A DNA stretch of 50,190 nt from Methanopyri archaeon (GTDB taxonomy: Archaea > JAADCQ01 > Methanopyri > Methanopyrales > Methanopyraceae). A model generated the notes under the pieces. That model searched no databases. It was not told the origin of the DNA and saw nothing but the letters and a program-made list of their open reading frames with translations. The stretch lies in assembly GCA_013154335.1 (NCBI GenBank), contig JAADCQ010000014.1, positions 1 to 50,190 of the forward strand. Direction: 5' to 3'. This document shows positions 23,128 to 31,631 of this stretch, piece by piece. Each line of letters opens with the position of its first letter. Within the stretch, counting starts at the first letter, position 1. Position numbers and translations under genes: made by a program.

Positions 23128-24679
23128 TTACTCCACCCTCGACGGCCTGGAACTCGTCGACGGGGAGCAGTATCGGCCCCATCTCCTTGACTTGAAGTAT
23201 CTTGTACTCCTTCGGGAACCTGTCCACGTCGTCGAACGTCCTCGATCCTTCCACCGTTATCCTCACGCCGTCCACGTTGGCCGTGTCCATGCCTTCGAAG
23301 TCCAGCTTAACGGTGCCCGCGTAGGCCTCCGCGGTGAGTTCCACGACGCTGCCCGCGGATTCCATCAGGAGTATCTCCTTGAGGAAGTTGATGAGGGTCT
23401 CCTTCAGGTTACCCCGCTGCGGTATCCTGGCCACGTCCTCCACGACGCCGCTCGCCTCGAGGACGTACCGGCCCTCGGGGGCTCTCAGTTCGTCTATTTC
23501 CACCCTCACCTTCTTCCCGCCGCAGTGCACGGATAGCAGGGTGTCCTTGAGCACCGATATCGATACCACGCGCATCGGGCCGGTGAGCTGCTTCCCGATG
23601 TGGGGTATCCTGTTGGCTTCCAGCATCTCGACGTGGGGGATCATACCGAGGTAATCCCTGTAAGCGTCCATGACGGCCTCCCTGATGGCGGTCTCGGCTT
23701 GATCTAGGAGCGTGTTGCCACCGTAGAGTTCAACGCGCTCAGGGGCCTCGATGTTCATCTCTCTTATTATCCCTTTTATCGCGGATCTAACTATATCTTT
23801 CACGTAATCGGCAACCTCTTCTATGCATTCTAAAACTTGTTCTCTAGTTAATCCAAATCTGTTTAAGACTTTATCAGCGATCGGAGAGTTTATCTTTTTC
23901 TTAACTTCTTCTGCCTCGTCGTACGTTAATCCCAAGTCGTTAGCTATGCTAAGCGTGAAGTCGCGACCTCCAACCTTTATCGACTCGCAGGTTTCGACGA
24001 ACGAGTTCTGAACCACCGAGATATCGGTGGTTCCTCCTCCGGAGTCTATGAGCAGGCAGTCCTCTATCTTGTATTCTCTCAGGGCTTTGGCCACGGCCAG
24101 GGGCTCCACGGATATCGTGATGAGTCTGGAGTTTAGTAGTCGGGCTATCCTCTCCAGGTTGTTGTGGATGCCGAGTTTCGTGTAGGAAATGACGGCCCTT
24201 ATGTTCAGGGAGGATACCCTGGCCCCGAGGAGACCTTCCGGGTAGGGGAGGCCCAGTTCCCTGGGATCCACGCTGGTGCCGTCCACCTCGACATCGAGGA
24301 CGTCTACGCTGACGGGCCAGTTGTCGGGTTCGGGGTTTATGAAGTCGGCCAGCGCGTACCCTATGTCGTCGACGCTGAGTTCATCGGATGAGCCTATTTG
24401 AACTTCTGTTTCCACCATGTTAAACTTATCTCCAGTCATTGATAAACCTACGCCTTTCACTTGGTCCATCGTTAACTTAGCCTCAGATAGCGCTCTTTTG
24501 ACGGTACTTTTTAAGACATTACTCACTCCTTTTACGTACTTCACGTTACCTCTATCCATTATCGTCGGATCCATTATGTAAGATTCAGCGTGACCCTTAA
24601 CTACCATATCGTTACCTTTAAGTTTACCAACGACTACCGATATGACCTCGGTCCCCAAATCTATTGCCATCACGTTCAT
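23045..24679 (-). CDS. FtsA/PilM-like actin-family ATPase
   Basis: 544 aa from ATG with GGTGAGG upstream. Actin motifs: phosphate-1 MAIDLGTEVISVVVGKL (4-20), phosphate-2 LLIDSGGGTTDISVV (about 208), connect/adenosine region VELYGGNTLL (about 318). The region between (about 85-190) fits an SHS2-like insertion as in FtsA/PilM. About 150 residues beyond the actin core are beta-rich and end in a Gly/Asp/Glu tail. GC content dips over 23.75-24.0 and 24.4-24.65 kb. Likely assembles with the overlapping tail-anchored protein (inference). Confidence 0.8.
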   Translation of the reverse strand: MNVMAIDLGTEVISVVVGKLKGNDMVVKGHAESYIMDPTIMDRGNVKYVKGVSNVLKSTVKRALSEAKLTMDQVKGVGLSMTGDKFNMVETEVQIGSSDELSVDDIGYALADFINPEPDNWPVSVDVLDVEVDGTSVDPRELGLPYPEGLLGARVSSLNIRAVISYTKLGIHNNLERIARLLNSRLITISVEPLAVAKALREYKIEDCLLIDSGGGTTDISVVQNSFVETCESIKVGGRDFTLSIANDLGLTYDEAEEVKKKINSPIADKVLNRFGLTREQVLECIEEVADYVKDIVRSAIKGIIREMNIEAPERVELYGGNTLLDQAETAIREAVMDAYRDYLGMIPHVEMLEANRIPHIGKQLTGPMRVVSISVLKDTLLSVHCGGKKVRVEIDELRAPEGRYVLEASGVVEDVARIPQRGNLKETLINFLKEILLMESAGSVVELTAEAYAGTVKLDFEGMDTANVDGVRITVEGSRTFDDVDRFPKEYKILQVKEMGPILLPVDEFQAVEGGVSETAGDVGGVEGGLDDTGSDQAGQEGT

Positions 24680-24680
24680 G

Positions 24681-24989
24681 TTACCTCACCTGACCTAGTT
24701 CCTTCTGTTTCCTTTTCTGTATCTCGATAACATCCTCGGGATCGATACCGTGGGCAGTCATGAACGCCTCAATCTCGATCAGCAGGTCGCCGAGTTCCTC
24801 GAGTAGATGATCGCGATCGCCCTCGCGCACGGCGTCCCTCACCTCCAGGGCCTCCTCGACGAGTTTGGCGCCCGAGGCCACCTCGACTGCTCTGTCGTGT
24901 CTGGGTTCGAGCGGGGGTAACGGGATGAGCTTGGGTGTGATCTCATCGCTTCTCTTGAACCGCTCCACCGCCTCCAACAGCAGCCTCAT
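24681..24989 (-). CDS. MazG-like all-alpha NTP pyrophosphohydrolase
   Basis: 102 aa. Core motif KLVEEALEVRDAV followed by HLLEELGDLLIEIEAF, i.e. the acidic ExxE...ELGD pattern that binds Mg-NTP in MazG/HisE-type enzymes. The C-terminal KRKQKELGQVR is also family-like. Probably removes pyrophosphate from a nucleotide. TAA stop is 1 base before the FtsA-like ATG. Confidence 0.82.
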   Translation of the reverse strand: MRLLLEAVERFKRSDEITPKLIPLPPLEPRHDRAVEVASGAKLVEEALEVRDAVREGDRDHLLEELGDLLIEIEAFMTAHGIDPEDVIEIQKRKQKELGQVR

Positions 24990-24993
24990 CCGG

Positions 24994-25533
24994 TCATCCC
25001 CGCAGATCGTATACGTAAGCTTTCCTGAACTCGTCGAGCCTTATCTCGCGATCGGCGCGGAGCCCGGGTACCGGGAACAGGTTCGATATCACCAGGGCGT
25101 CGGCCTTCAGTAGATCGTCCCTGATCTCCGCTAACAGGGAAGGCATGAGGTACATGTACACGACGTCCGGGTTGAGGTCTTCAGGGTTCACGTTCCTCAC
25201 GTCCTCTTCGATGAATTCCACCCTGTCGCCGACCCCCAGCTCCTCGGCCTTGTTCCTGGCTACCTTCAGCACGTCGGGCCTGATATCCACCCCCACCCCG
25301 GTACACCCGTACAGGTACGCGGCGGCGATGACGAACCTCCCGTCCCCGCACCCGAGGTCAACGACGTTGAACGTCGGCTCCGGGTCGATCTCCTTCAGGA
25401 TCCTAACCACCGCTCGGATGGGTGTGGGAACGAGAATCCTCTCCGTGGGTGTCGTGATCACCGTGGGATCGTCCCTGTGGTACTCGACCTCGTCGGGGAA
25501 CGCCCTGGCGAGGGCCCGCGGAACCCCGGTCAT
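24994..25533 (-). CDS. Class I SAM-dependent methyltransferase
   Basis: 179 aa from ATG. The N-terminal segment VPTPIRAVVRILKEID precedes motif I VVDLGCGDGRFVIAAA (about 57-72) and VGVDIRPD (about 80). VYMYLMPSLL replaces the NPPY-type motif, a pattern seen in small protein-lysine methyltransferases. The substrate is a guess. Four-base overlap with the DUF356-like gene upstream. Confidence 0.8.
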   Translation of the reverse strand: MTGVPRALARAFPDEVEYHRDDPTVITTPTERILVPTPIRAVVRILKEIDPEPTFNVVDLGCGDGRFVIAAAYLYGCTGVGVDIRPDVLKVARNKAEELGVGDRVEFIEEDVRNVNPEDLNPDVVYMYLMPSLLAEIRDDLLKADALVISNLFPVPGLRADREIRLDEFRKAYVYDLRG

Positions 25534-25898
25534 TCGGATTCCTCCGCCGTTTTGGGGGAGTGGTACCCTCGGAGCTCCCCCAGCTTGGGGAACCTCCTCT
25601 TCAACCCGTGGTAAACGTCACCGTGTCTAGGTGTGACCACTATCACGTGGGCCGGAGGGTGTATCTCGGAGATCCTGGATATAACCTCCGGTGGTTCCCC
25701 ATCCACCTGCGCTACGGCGGCCGCTCTGTATCTTTTCTTCGGTGGTTCCTCCATCACTTCCTCCACTATCCTATCCGCGACCTCAGGGTCGAGTACACGG
25801 GGTTTACCCAGGATTTTAATACCGGCGTATCTCTCGACGTCGGCGAGAGCCGTGAGGATTTTATCGTACGAATCGGATCTCACCACGAGGTAGAGCAA
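25530..25898 (-). CDS. DUF356-like methanogen protein
   Basis: 122 aa with TTG 25898 as start: GGTGGGGAGG lies 5 bases upstream, and the length then fits the family. An ATG at 25946 would leave only 4 bases to the divergent gene. Features: LVVRSDSYDKILTALADVERYAG, GKPRVLDPEVADRI, and PPAHVIVVTPRHG. These agree with my memory of DUF356, a methanogen-specific family of unknown function. Confidence 0.7.
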   Translation of the reverse strand: MLYLVVRSDSYDKILTALADVERYAGIKILGKPRVLDPEVADRIVEEVMEEPPKKRYRAAAVAQVDGEPPEVISRISEIHPPAHVIVVTPRHGDVYHGLKRRFPKLGELRGYHSPKTAEESE

Positions 25899-25950
25899 CG
25901 GTCCCTCCCCACCGTCGGATGGGGGGACTAATCTGGAGTCCCGCATAAAC

Positions 25951-26364
25951 GTGGTCGGTGTGGATATGTCCGGCCGTCACGCGGAGGAGGACGGTTACTA
26001 CAACCGCGTGACGGCCTGCGTCTCGGCTGAAGTCGATGGTTTCAACGTTTTCTCCATCCTCGATGTGAACGTGTCCGTGGTTAGGACGGAGGAACCGCCG
26101 AGGTTCCATACCGTGGTGGAAGAGGTGTCCCGGGCCCTCAACGGGGTCAAAACGCGGGACGAGTTCGTGGTGGTGGCGGAGAAGGGAGAGTTCTTCGGGG
26201 AACCCGAGTGGAAGGTGGAGGCTCTGTTGGGCGCGCCGTTCCGCTACGCGGAGACCGTGGCGGAGCGGGAACTCGTGGACATGGCGCACAAGTTGGCGTA
26301 CAACGTGTACAGAGGGGTAATGCAGGGGCTTGGCTCGGCGACGCCGACGTGCGGTCCTGGTTGA
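25951..26364 (+). CDS. DUF2209-like protein
   Basis: 137 aa from GTG (VVGVDMSGRH). An N-terminal acidic strand VDMSG and later VVAEKGEFFG resemble the RNase H-like layout proposed for small archaeal DUF2209 proteins. The last 35 bases overlap hflX in another frame. No membrane segment. Function unknown. Confidence 0.6.
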   Translation: MVGVDMSGRHAEEDGYYNRVTACVSAEVDGFNVFSILDVNVSVVRTEEPPRFHTVVEEVSRALNGVKTRDEFVVVAEKGEFFGEPEWKVEALLGAPFRYAETVAERELVDMAHKLAYNVYRGVMQGLGSATPTCGPG

Positions 26365-27607
26365 GAGGGTCGACCCCGGTGAACCGGTTAGAACGGACGA
26401 GCTCGAGGAGTTGGCGGTGTCGGCCGGGTACGAGGTAGTGGATACCGTTGTTCAGGCCAGGAGGGAGGATCCCAGGTACCACATAGGTAGGGGTAAGGTC
26501 GAGGAGGTAGCGAGGAGGGTAAAGGATGGGAAGGCCGAGGTCGTCGTCTTCGGGAACGAACTCACGCCCGTCCAGGCGTTCAACCTCGCGGGTGAGTTAG
26601 GGGTCCCCGTGATCGACAGGTTCAAGTTGATACTCGAGATATTCGCGAGGCGGGCCAGGACCAGGGAGGCCAAGCTTCAGGTCAAGTTGGCGGAGCTGAG
26701 GTATCTGCTCCCCAAGGCGAGGGAGATGGTGAACCTGGCGAAGAAGGAGGAGAGGCCCGGTTTCAGGGGATTGGGTAAGTACGAGGCCCACAAGTACGAG
26801 GAGATGATCAGGAGGAAGATCGCGAGGATAGAGAGGAAGCTCGAGAAGATCTCCAAGGATAGGGAGCTCAAGCGTAAGCACCGTCACAGGCTGGGGTTCG
26901 AGCTGATCACCCTGGCGGGGTACACCTGCGCCGGTAAGAGCACGCTGATGAACGCCCTCTCCGACGCCGAGGTTCCCGTGGATGAGATGATGTTCTCCAC
27001 GTTGGACACTAAAACGAAGGCCGTGGACCTGGACGGGCACAAGGTCCTCCTCACTGACACGGTCGGGTTCGTCGATGACCTGCCGCCCTGGCTCATAGAG
27101 TCGTTCAAGTCGACCCTGGAGGAGACCTCCGAGGCGGATCTCGTGCTCCTGGTCGTGGACGTGAGCGATCCGCTGGACGAGATAGAGAGGAAGATCACGG
27201 TGTGCCACAGGGTGCTCGAGGAGATAGGCGCGGACGGGCCCACGGTGACGGCGTTGAACAAGGCGGATCTAGTGGGGTTCGAGAGGGCGAGGGAGCTGGC
27301 CGAGGAGTTGGAGGGGTACGTGTCCAACCCCGTGGTGGTCTCGGCCAAGACGGGGGAGGGCTTGGAGGATCTCAAGGACGTGTTGAGGTCGGAGCTGTCC
27401 AGGTACTGGAGGAACGTCAGGGTGTACCTGCCCGTCACGGAGCCCGAGTCCATGCGCCTCAGGTCTTTCCTCCACGAGGTGGGTAAGGTGTTGGATGAGA
27501 CCTGGAGGGAGGATGGCGTCGAGATGTACGTCGAGGTCAGCGAGAGGGTCGTGGGTCCGTTGCGCGGTAGGGTGGAGAGGATAGGGGACATCGAGGTATT
27601 GGGCTAG
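26330..27607 (+). CDS. hflX: HflX-family GTPase
   Basis: 425 aa from TTG after GCAGGGG. N-terminal HflX domain: RREDPRYHIGRGKVEEV and VVFGNELTPVQAFNLAGELGVPVIDRFKLILEIF-type block ending in RAR. A basic coiled helical hairpin (about 115-185) leads to the G domain: G1 GYTCAGKST (197-205), G2/G3 region with DTVGFVDDLP, G4 NKAD, G5 VSAKTG. HflX binds the 50S subunit and rescues or splits stalled ribosomes. Confidence 0.93.
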   Translation: MARRRRRAVLVERVDPGEPVRTDELEELAVSAGYEVVDTVVQARREDPRYHIGRGKVEEVARRVKDGKAEVVVFGNELTPVQAFNLAGELGVPVIDRFKLILEIFARRARTREAKLQVKLAELRYLLPKAREMVNLAKKEERPGFRGLGKYEAHKYEEMIRRKIARIERKLEKISKDRELKRKHRHRLGFELITLAGYTCAGKSTLMNALSDAEVPVDEMMFSTLDTKTKAVDLDGHKVLLTDTVGFVDDLPPWLIESFKSTLEETSEADLVLLVVDVSDPLDEIERKITVCHRVLEEIGADGPTVTALNKADLVGFERARELAEELEGYVSNPVVVSAKTGEGLEDLKDVLRSELSRYWRNVRVYLPVTEPESMRLRSFLHEVGKVLDETWREDGVEMYVEVSERVVGPLRGRVERIGDIEVLG

Positions 27608-28038
27608 ATGCCCTCGCTCTTGCGGTACCAATCTGGAACCTGGACCAGGGCGTATCCTCCATCGGGCCCGGGTTTCCCGTCTATCTTGAACCCGAGCTTC
27701 CTGAGATCGTTTATCCTGTTGTGCACGGCGACGCGGCTCTCACGGTTTATGTACTCCTTCAGGAGCTCACCGCTCACGTAGTTGCCCGTTTTGGTGTAGA
27801 TGCCGGCTTCCTTGAGGATCTGCTTGGCCCTTTTCTCACCCACGGTCTTCGACAGCTGCTCCAGGAGCCTGTTGGCCTCCTCGAGTACCGATAGGATTAT
27901 CAGGTGGCCCGCGTCGACCTTGACGCCCTTCTCGTACGCTCTCTTGAGGAACTCCCACAGATCCCCCCTGGGTCTGCTTCTGGCCACCCTATCGAGCCTC
28001 GACTGCGTGAGGACGGCGATGTCCTCCTCCAACTCCAT
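27604..28038 (-). CDS. Winged-helix protein (BirA-type HTH at the C-terminus)
   Basis: 144 aa from ATG. The first 90 residues are helical (AGHLIILSVLEEANRLLEQL). The C-terminal part NRESRVAVHNRINDLRKLG then FKIDGKPGPDGGYAL matches the HTH_11/BirA winged helix, with SR-aVhnRi in the recognition helix and a Gly-rich wing. Its upstream gap carries operator-like GTTAC repeats, so it may regulate itself. Convergent 4-base overlap with hflX. Confidence 0.7.
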   Translation of the reverse strand: MELEEDIAVLTQSRLDRVARSRPRGDLWEFLKRAYEKGVKVDAGHLIILSVLEEANRLLEQLSKTVGEKRAKQILKEAGIYTKTGNYVSGELLKEYINRESRVAVHNRINDLRKLGFKIDGKPGPDGGYALVQVPDWYRKSEGI

Positions 28039-28042
28039 CCCC

Positions 28043-28066
28043 CGTTACAGGAACCGTAACGTTACG
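28043..28066. promoter_or_regulatory. Operator-like repeats in front of the winged-helix gene
   Basis: CGTTAC (28043-28048) and GTAACG (28056-28061) are inverted around 7 bases, and CGTAACGTTACG (28055-28066) is a perfect 12-bp palindrome. They lie between the start codon (28038) and an AT-rich, TATA-like stretch at about 28067-28081 on the minus strand. A bound protein would cover the transcription start. Confidence 0.5.
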
Positions 28067-28092
28067 AGATTTTTAACTTTTGATAGGGGGCG

Positions 28093-28734
28093 TCAGCCGG
28101 AGGAACCCCTGAACTCCCTCCTCCTCTTCGCGACCCTTCTCGCGACCACGGTTTCCCCCAGCTTGAACAGGTAAACGAACAGGTTCTCTATCCCACCCAG
28201 GAGCCACAACACGTAACCGAACGTCCTGTCCTTCAGCTTGCTCTCGAACTCCTCCGGGGTCTCGTTACGCCCGGTTTGTCTGTTGAACACGTCCGCGGCG
28301 GCTTCGATGAACTCCTCCCAGGTTATCCCCGGGACGCTCTCCTGGATCGTCCTGAGGAGATCCTCCACGGGCGTGTCGTACAGGTCGGACATCAACTTCA
28401 CTATCGTCCTAAGCGTCACCGCGCCGATCACCTTTCCCTCCTCCACGACAGGGAGGAGCGTCAGCTCGCTGTTCATGAGGAGCCTGACGGCCTCGGTGAT
28501 GGGATCGTCCCGTCGCACGTACTCCGGGTCGCGGGATACCTCCACCACGGACCCTATCCCACGGATGAGACCGTTGGCCACGTCCAGCGCCGTGGCGAGG
28601 CCTACCAGCGTGCCATCATCCTCCACAACAACGGTGTATTCGGAGTACCTCCCCATTTCTCTCACGGCTTCCTCCAAGGAATCATCAGGGTGAACCGAAG
28701 GGTACTCCCTGGTACACCACATTTCAACCCTCAA
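28093..28734 (-). CDS. Two-CBS-domain protein at the end of the eha operon
   Basis: 213 aa; TTG overlaps the polyferredoxin stop as TTGA (ATG about 10 bases later is an alternative). Two CBS repeats: SVHPDDSLEEAVREM with TVVVEDDGTLVGLATALDVA, and YVRRDDPITEAVRLLM with LLPVVEEGKVIGAVTLRTIV. The C-terminal 90 residues are helical with one hydrophobic stretch (YVLWLLGGIENLFVYLF) and a basic end. CBS pairs bind adenine nucleotides; here it may tune Eha by energy state (inference). Confidence 0.82.
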   Translation of the reverse strand: MRVEMWCTREYPSVHPDDSLEEAVREMGRYSEYTVVVEDDGTLVGLATALDVANGLIRGIGSVVEVSRDPEYVRRDDPITEAVRLLMNSELTLLPVVEEGKVIGAVTLRTIVKLMSDLYDTPVEDLLRTIQESVPGITWEEFIEAAADVFNRQTGRNETPEEFESKLKDRTFGYVLWLLGGIENLFVYLFKLGETVVARRVAKRRREFRGSSG

Positions 28735-29480
28735 TCCTCACCCTCCCTAACCTCTATAGCCGCCGTCGGGCAGTTCCTGCCGCACTCACCACATCTTATG
28801 CAAACACCGTAATCTATCACCGCAACGTCTTCCTTCATCTCGATGGCGTTCACGGGACACACCTCCTTACAGACACCGCATCCAATGCACTTCTCCGGAT
28901 CCACCTCGACCTCTCTCTCGAACTCCGGGGGTGAGAGGCTTCTCTCGATGGTGATCGCGTCCACCGGACACGCGTGCTCGCAGGCCTTGCACCCTATGCA
29001 CCTATCTTCGTCGATCTTCAGCTCGTCAACGTTTGGAGCGTCGACGGGACACACCTGTTCGCACAACCTGCAGGCGACGCACTTTTCCCCGTCCATGTAA
29101 GCGCTCCTGAGGACGAACTTCCTACGCACCACGTCCACCTCTTCCAGCTCCACCTCGATACCGTCGGGGGAGGGTTTGGCCACCGCCTTCACGATGTGGA
29201 TCGCGTCCACGGGACAGGACTTGGCGCAGATCCTACACCAGACACACGCGTCATCGTCGACATCGGGGGCCTGCAGGTGGGAAGGTTCGGAGAGCGCGTT
29301 CACGGGGCACTCTTCGTAGCACGTTTTGCATCCGACGCATCTGTCCGGGTCGATGACCACGAACTCCCTCTCGAGTTCGGGTAATTCACGGACCGCTTCG
29401 AGGACATCCTTCTCCTCCGCGTCGGGGACCCTCCGGAGGACTTCATCCACGATCTCCTCGACGTCCAACTCGAGCTTCAA
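28731..29480 (-). CDS. Polyferredoxin with six [4Fe-4S] motifs
   Basis: 249 aa from TTG after GGGGTGATC. Six complete CxxCxxCxxxCP motifs: CVGCKTC, CVWCRIC, CVACRLC, CIGCKAC, CIGCGVC and CIRCGEC. The N-terminal 45 residues are an acidic helical leader. Last of four consecutive polyferredoxins in the eha operon; probably carries electrons between Eha and soluble ferredoxin-dependent enzymes. Confidence 0.88.
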   Translation of the reverse strand: MKLELDVEEIVDEVLRRVPDAEEKDVLEAVRELPELEREFVVIDPDRCVGCKTCYEECPVNALSEPSHLQAPDVDDDACVWCRICAKSCPVDAIHIVKAVAKPSPDGIEVELEEVDVVRRKFVLRSAYMDGEKCVACRLCEQVCPVDAPNVDELKIDEDRCIGCKACEHACPVDAITIERSLSPPEFEREVEVDPEKCIGCGVCKEVCPVNAIEMKEDVAVIDYGVCIRCGECGRNCPTAAIEVREGED

Positions 29481-29486
29481 CCGAGA

Positions 29487-29918
29487 TCACCCCCTTTCGA
29501 CCATGCGGATGGCTCGAGCGGGACAGACACGGGAACACGCGCCGCACCCTATGCAGGAATCCTCCTCGAGTACTGGCGGTGAACCTTTGTTCCCGGAGAG
29601 GGCGTCCACCGGGCATTCCGAGGCGCAGGCTAGGCATCCCACGCACTTGGACTCGTCTATCCGCGGTATCAGATCCAACCTACCCGTGTGGACCGTTGGA
29701 CCGTCCTTCCACCTCGAGATCCCGAACAGCACGGCGTCGAACGGACAGACCTCGGCGCATCTACCGCAGAACACGCAGCGTTCCTCCGATATCTCGGCGA
29801 CGTCGTCGATCGTGATGGCGTCCACGGGACATTCACGCGCGCAAACGCCGCATCCGGTGCAGAGCCTACCCACGACCCTGACGACCCTTACCTCCTCCCA
29901 GCACGAGGTCTTCGGCAA
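29487..29918 (-). CDS. Polyferredoxin with four [4Fe-4S] motifs
   Basis: 143 aa from TTG 29918, preceded by GAGGTGAGGGAAG. It overlaps the previous gene by 53 bases; a GTG close to the first Cys motif is an alternative start. Motifs: CTGCGVC, CVFCGRC, CVGCLAC and CIGCGAC, each completed by xxxCP. A 35-residue loop with DLIPRIDESK separates pairs two and three. Confidence 0.85.
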   Translation of the reverse strand: MPKTSCWEEVRVVRVVGRLCTGCGVCARECPVDAITIDDVAEISEERCVFCGRCAEVCPFDAVLFGISRWKDGPTVHTGRLDLIPRIDESKCVGCLACASECPVDALSGNKGSPPVLEEDSCIGCGACSRVCPARAIRMVERG

Positions 29919-31038
29919 CTTCCCTCACCTCCTTGAGGAGCTCCGTGAGCGCGTCCCGCGTCTCAACCTCGACGAGGCGTCGGATCCTCTCGGCCTCGAG
30001 GGCCTCCTCCAGCGCCTCTTCCATGGCCTCGATCCTGGCGCGCGCCTTCCTCTCGGTCAGCGGGACCTTCAGGGCGGCCTCGTAGGCCCTGTCCCACACG
30101 ACCCCTAGGAGCGCGTCCACGACCTCTATCCTCCTACCGAGGGCCTCGGCCTCCTCGGTCGGTACCTCCTCTATCGCCTCCACGGGACACGCCTCGGCGC
30201 ATATCCCGCACCTAACGCAGGCGGACGGTGAGATGACGGGCATCTTGCTGATCTCCTCTATCACGATCGCGTCGACGGGACACGCCTCGGCGCAGACCCT
30301 GCACCCGATGCACCTGTCCGGGTCTATCTGGTAGACGAGCTCGGTCTCCCTGGGTTGGGGACCCACGTCGGGTCGCTTGAGGGCCTCCGTTGGACAGTAG
30401 GCCACGCAGGTGTAGCACCCGAGGCACCCGGTGCCCGCTTCGCCCCGTCTGAGTAGGCCCTCCACGGCCCCGGTCGGGCACCTCCTCCTGCACTCGTCGC
30501 ACCCGACGCAGAGTTCCTCCCTGAACCTCGGGGGCTCCCGTCGGGTCACCCCCACGGGCTCGAGCTCTATGTCGACGGCACCGTACGGGCAGACCCGTAA
30601 GCACTCGAGGCATCCCGTGCAGTCCTCGATTCTGATCCTCCTCTCCTCGACGATACCCTTCATGACGCCGGAGGGGCAGGCCTCCACGCAGGGCTTCTCG
30701 TCGCACGTTTCGCACGTTTTGATGTCGACCCCGATGTACCTGACGTCCAGCTCCGCCTTCGGAACGTACACAGGGGAGAGGACGGGCTCTCCCTCCTCGA
30801 ACCTGACCTCGTAGAACCTCAGGACGTCTCTGGGGCAGACCTGTACGCAGGTGGAGCACCCGACGCAGACGATCTCGTCGACCTCGACGCCTTCGTCCGT
30901 GACCTCGATGGCGCCTACCGGACAGGATTCCTCGCAGAGCCCGCAACCGACACACTCGTCCGGGTTCTCGACGACGCTCACGTTGAAGCGTAGGTTCCTG
31001 AGCCTGTCGTCGAACCTGAAGTGGAGGCTTTCGTTCAT
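29866..31038 (-). CDS. ehaQ: Polyferredoxin, EhaQ-like, eight [4Fe-4S] motifs
   Basis: 390 aa from ATG 31038 (ATGA overlap with the preceding gene; GGAGGTAGG upstream). Seven regular motifs (CVGCGLC, CVGCSTC, CTGCLEC, CVGCDEC, CLGCYTC, CIGCRVC, CVRCGIC) plus an irregular third, CETCDEKPCVEACP, with four residues between the second and third Cys. The last 110 residues are an acidic/basic helical coil without Cys, an unusual tail for a ferredoxin that may dock on the hydrogenase. Confidence 0.85.
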   Translation of the reverse strand: MNESLHFRFDDRLRNLRFNVSVVENPDECVGCGLCEESCPVGAIEVTDEGVEVDEIVCVGCSTCVQVCPRDVLRFYEVRFEEGEPVLSPVYVPKAELDVRYIGVDIKTCETCDEKPCVEACPSGVMKGIVEERRIRIEDCTGCLECLRVCPYGAVDIELEPVGVTRREPPRFREELCVGCDECRRRCPTGAVEGLLRRGEAGTGCLGCYTCVAYCPTEALKRPDVGPQPRETELVYQIDPDRCIGCRVCAEACPVDAIVIEEISKMPVISPSACVRCGICAEACPVEAIEEVPTEEAEALGRRIEVVDALLGVVWDRAYEAALKVPLTERKARARIEAMEEALEEALEAERIRRLVEVETRDALTELLKEVREVAEDLVLGGGKGRQGRG

Positions 31039-31631
31039 CGGGATCCTACCTCCCTCCTCTTGGTGTCGACTATCTTGGTCCAGCACCTACGCAGTTCCTC
31101 CACGTCCATCGGGAGCAGTTTGATGGCCCCGGCCACCGGGCACGCGTCGATGCAGGCCTCGCACAGTACGCACGATTCGCGGTCGACCTCCGCGGTCCCG
31201 TCGATGACGTGGATGGCGTCGGATGGACAGACCCGCTCGCACCTGCCGCATCCTATGCAAAGGTCCGGGTCGACGGCGATCTCGGCGGGCTTCGGGGGTT
31301 TGACGACCTCCTCTCTCTCCTCGTGGAGCGTCCCCACCTGTATCGCGGAGACGGGGCATACCTCGGCGCATAGCCCGCACCTGATGCATCTATCCTCGTG
31401 GAGAACGGGGCCTTTGTCGGTCATTTCGAGCGCGGGTGGTTTCCCGTCGGAGGGGCCGACGGGGCAGGCGTCGGCGCAGGCTCCGCACACGACGCACTTC
31501 TCCAGGTCTATGGTGGGGAAGTTCCTGAACCGTCTCGGTTTGACCGTGTATTTCTTCGAAGAATGAGCGTCCAAGAGTCTTCGAACGCCTTCCCTCGAAA
31601 GGATGTGGTTCAGGAAGTCTTGGAACGACAT
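31035..31631 (-). CDS. ehaP: Ferredoxin-type subunit, EhaP-like, four [4Fe-4S] motifs
   Basis: 198 aa from ATG 31631 with GGAGGTG upstream; 22-base overlap with ehaO. Helical N-terminus FQDFLNHILSREGVRRLL, then CVVCGAC, CIRCGLC, CIGCGRC and CVLCEAC motifs. The spacing after the first motif (CPVGPSDGK) and the basic linker around residue 120 set it apart from the other three. Likely the ferredoxin subunit closest to EhaN/EhaO. Confidence 0.82.
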   Translation of the reverse strand: MSFQDFLNHILSREGVRRLLDAHSSKKYTVKPRRFRNFPTIDLEKCVVCGACADACPVGPSDGKPPALEMTDKGPVLHEDRCIRCGLCAEVCPVSAIQVGTLHEEREEVVKPPKPAEIAVDPDLCIGCGRCERVCPSDAIHVIDGTAEVDRESCVLCEACIDACPVAGAIKLLPMDVEELRRCWTKIVDTKRREVGSR

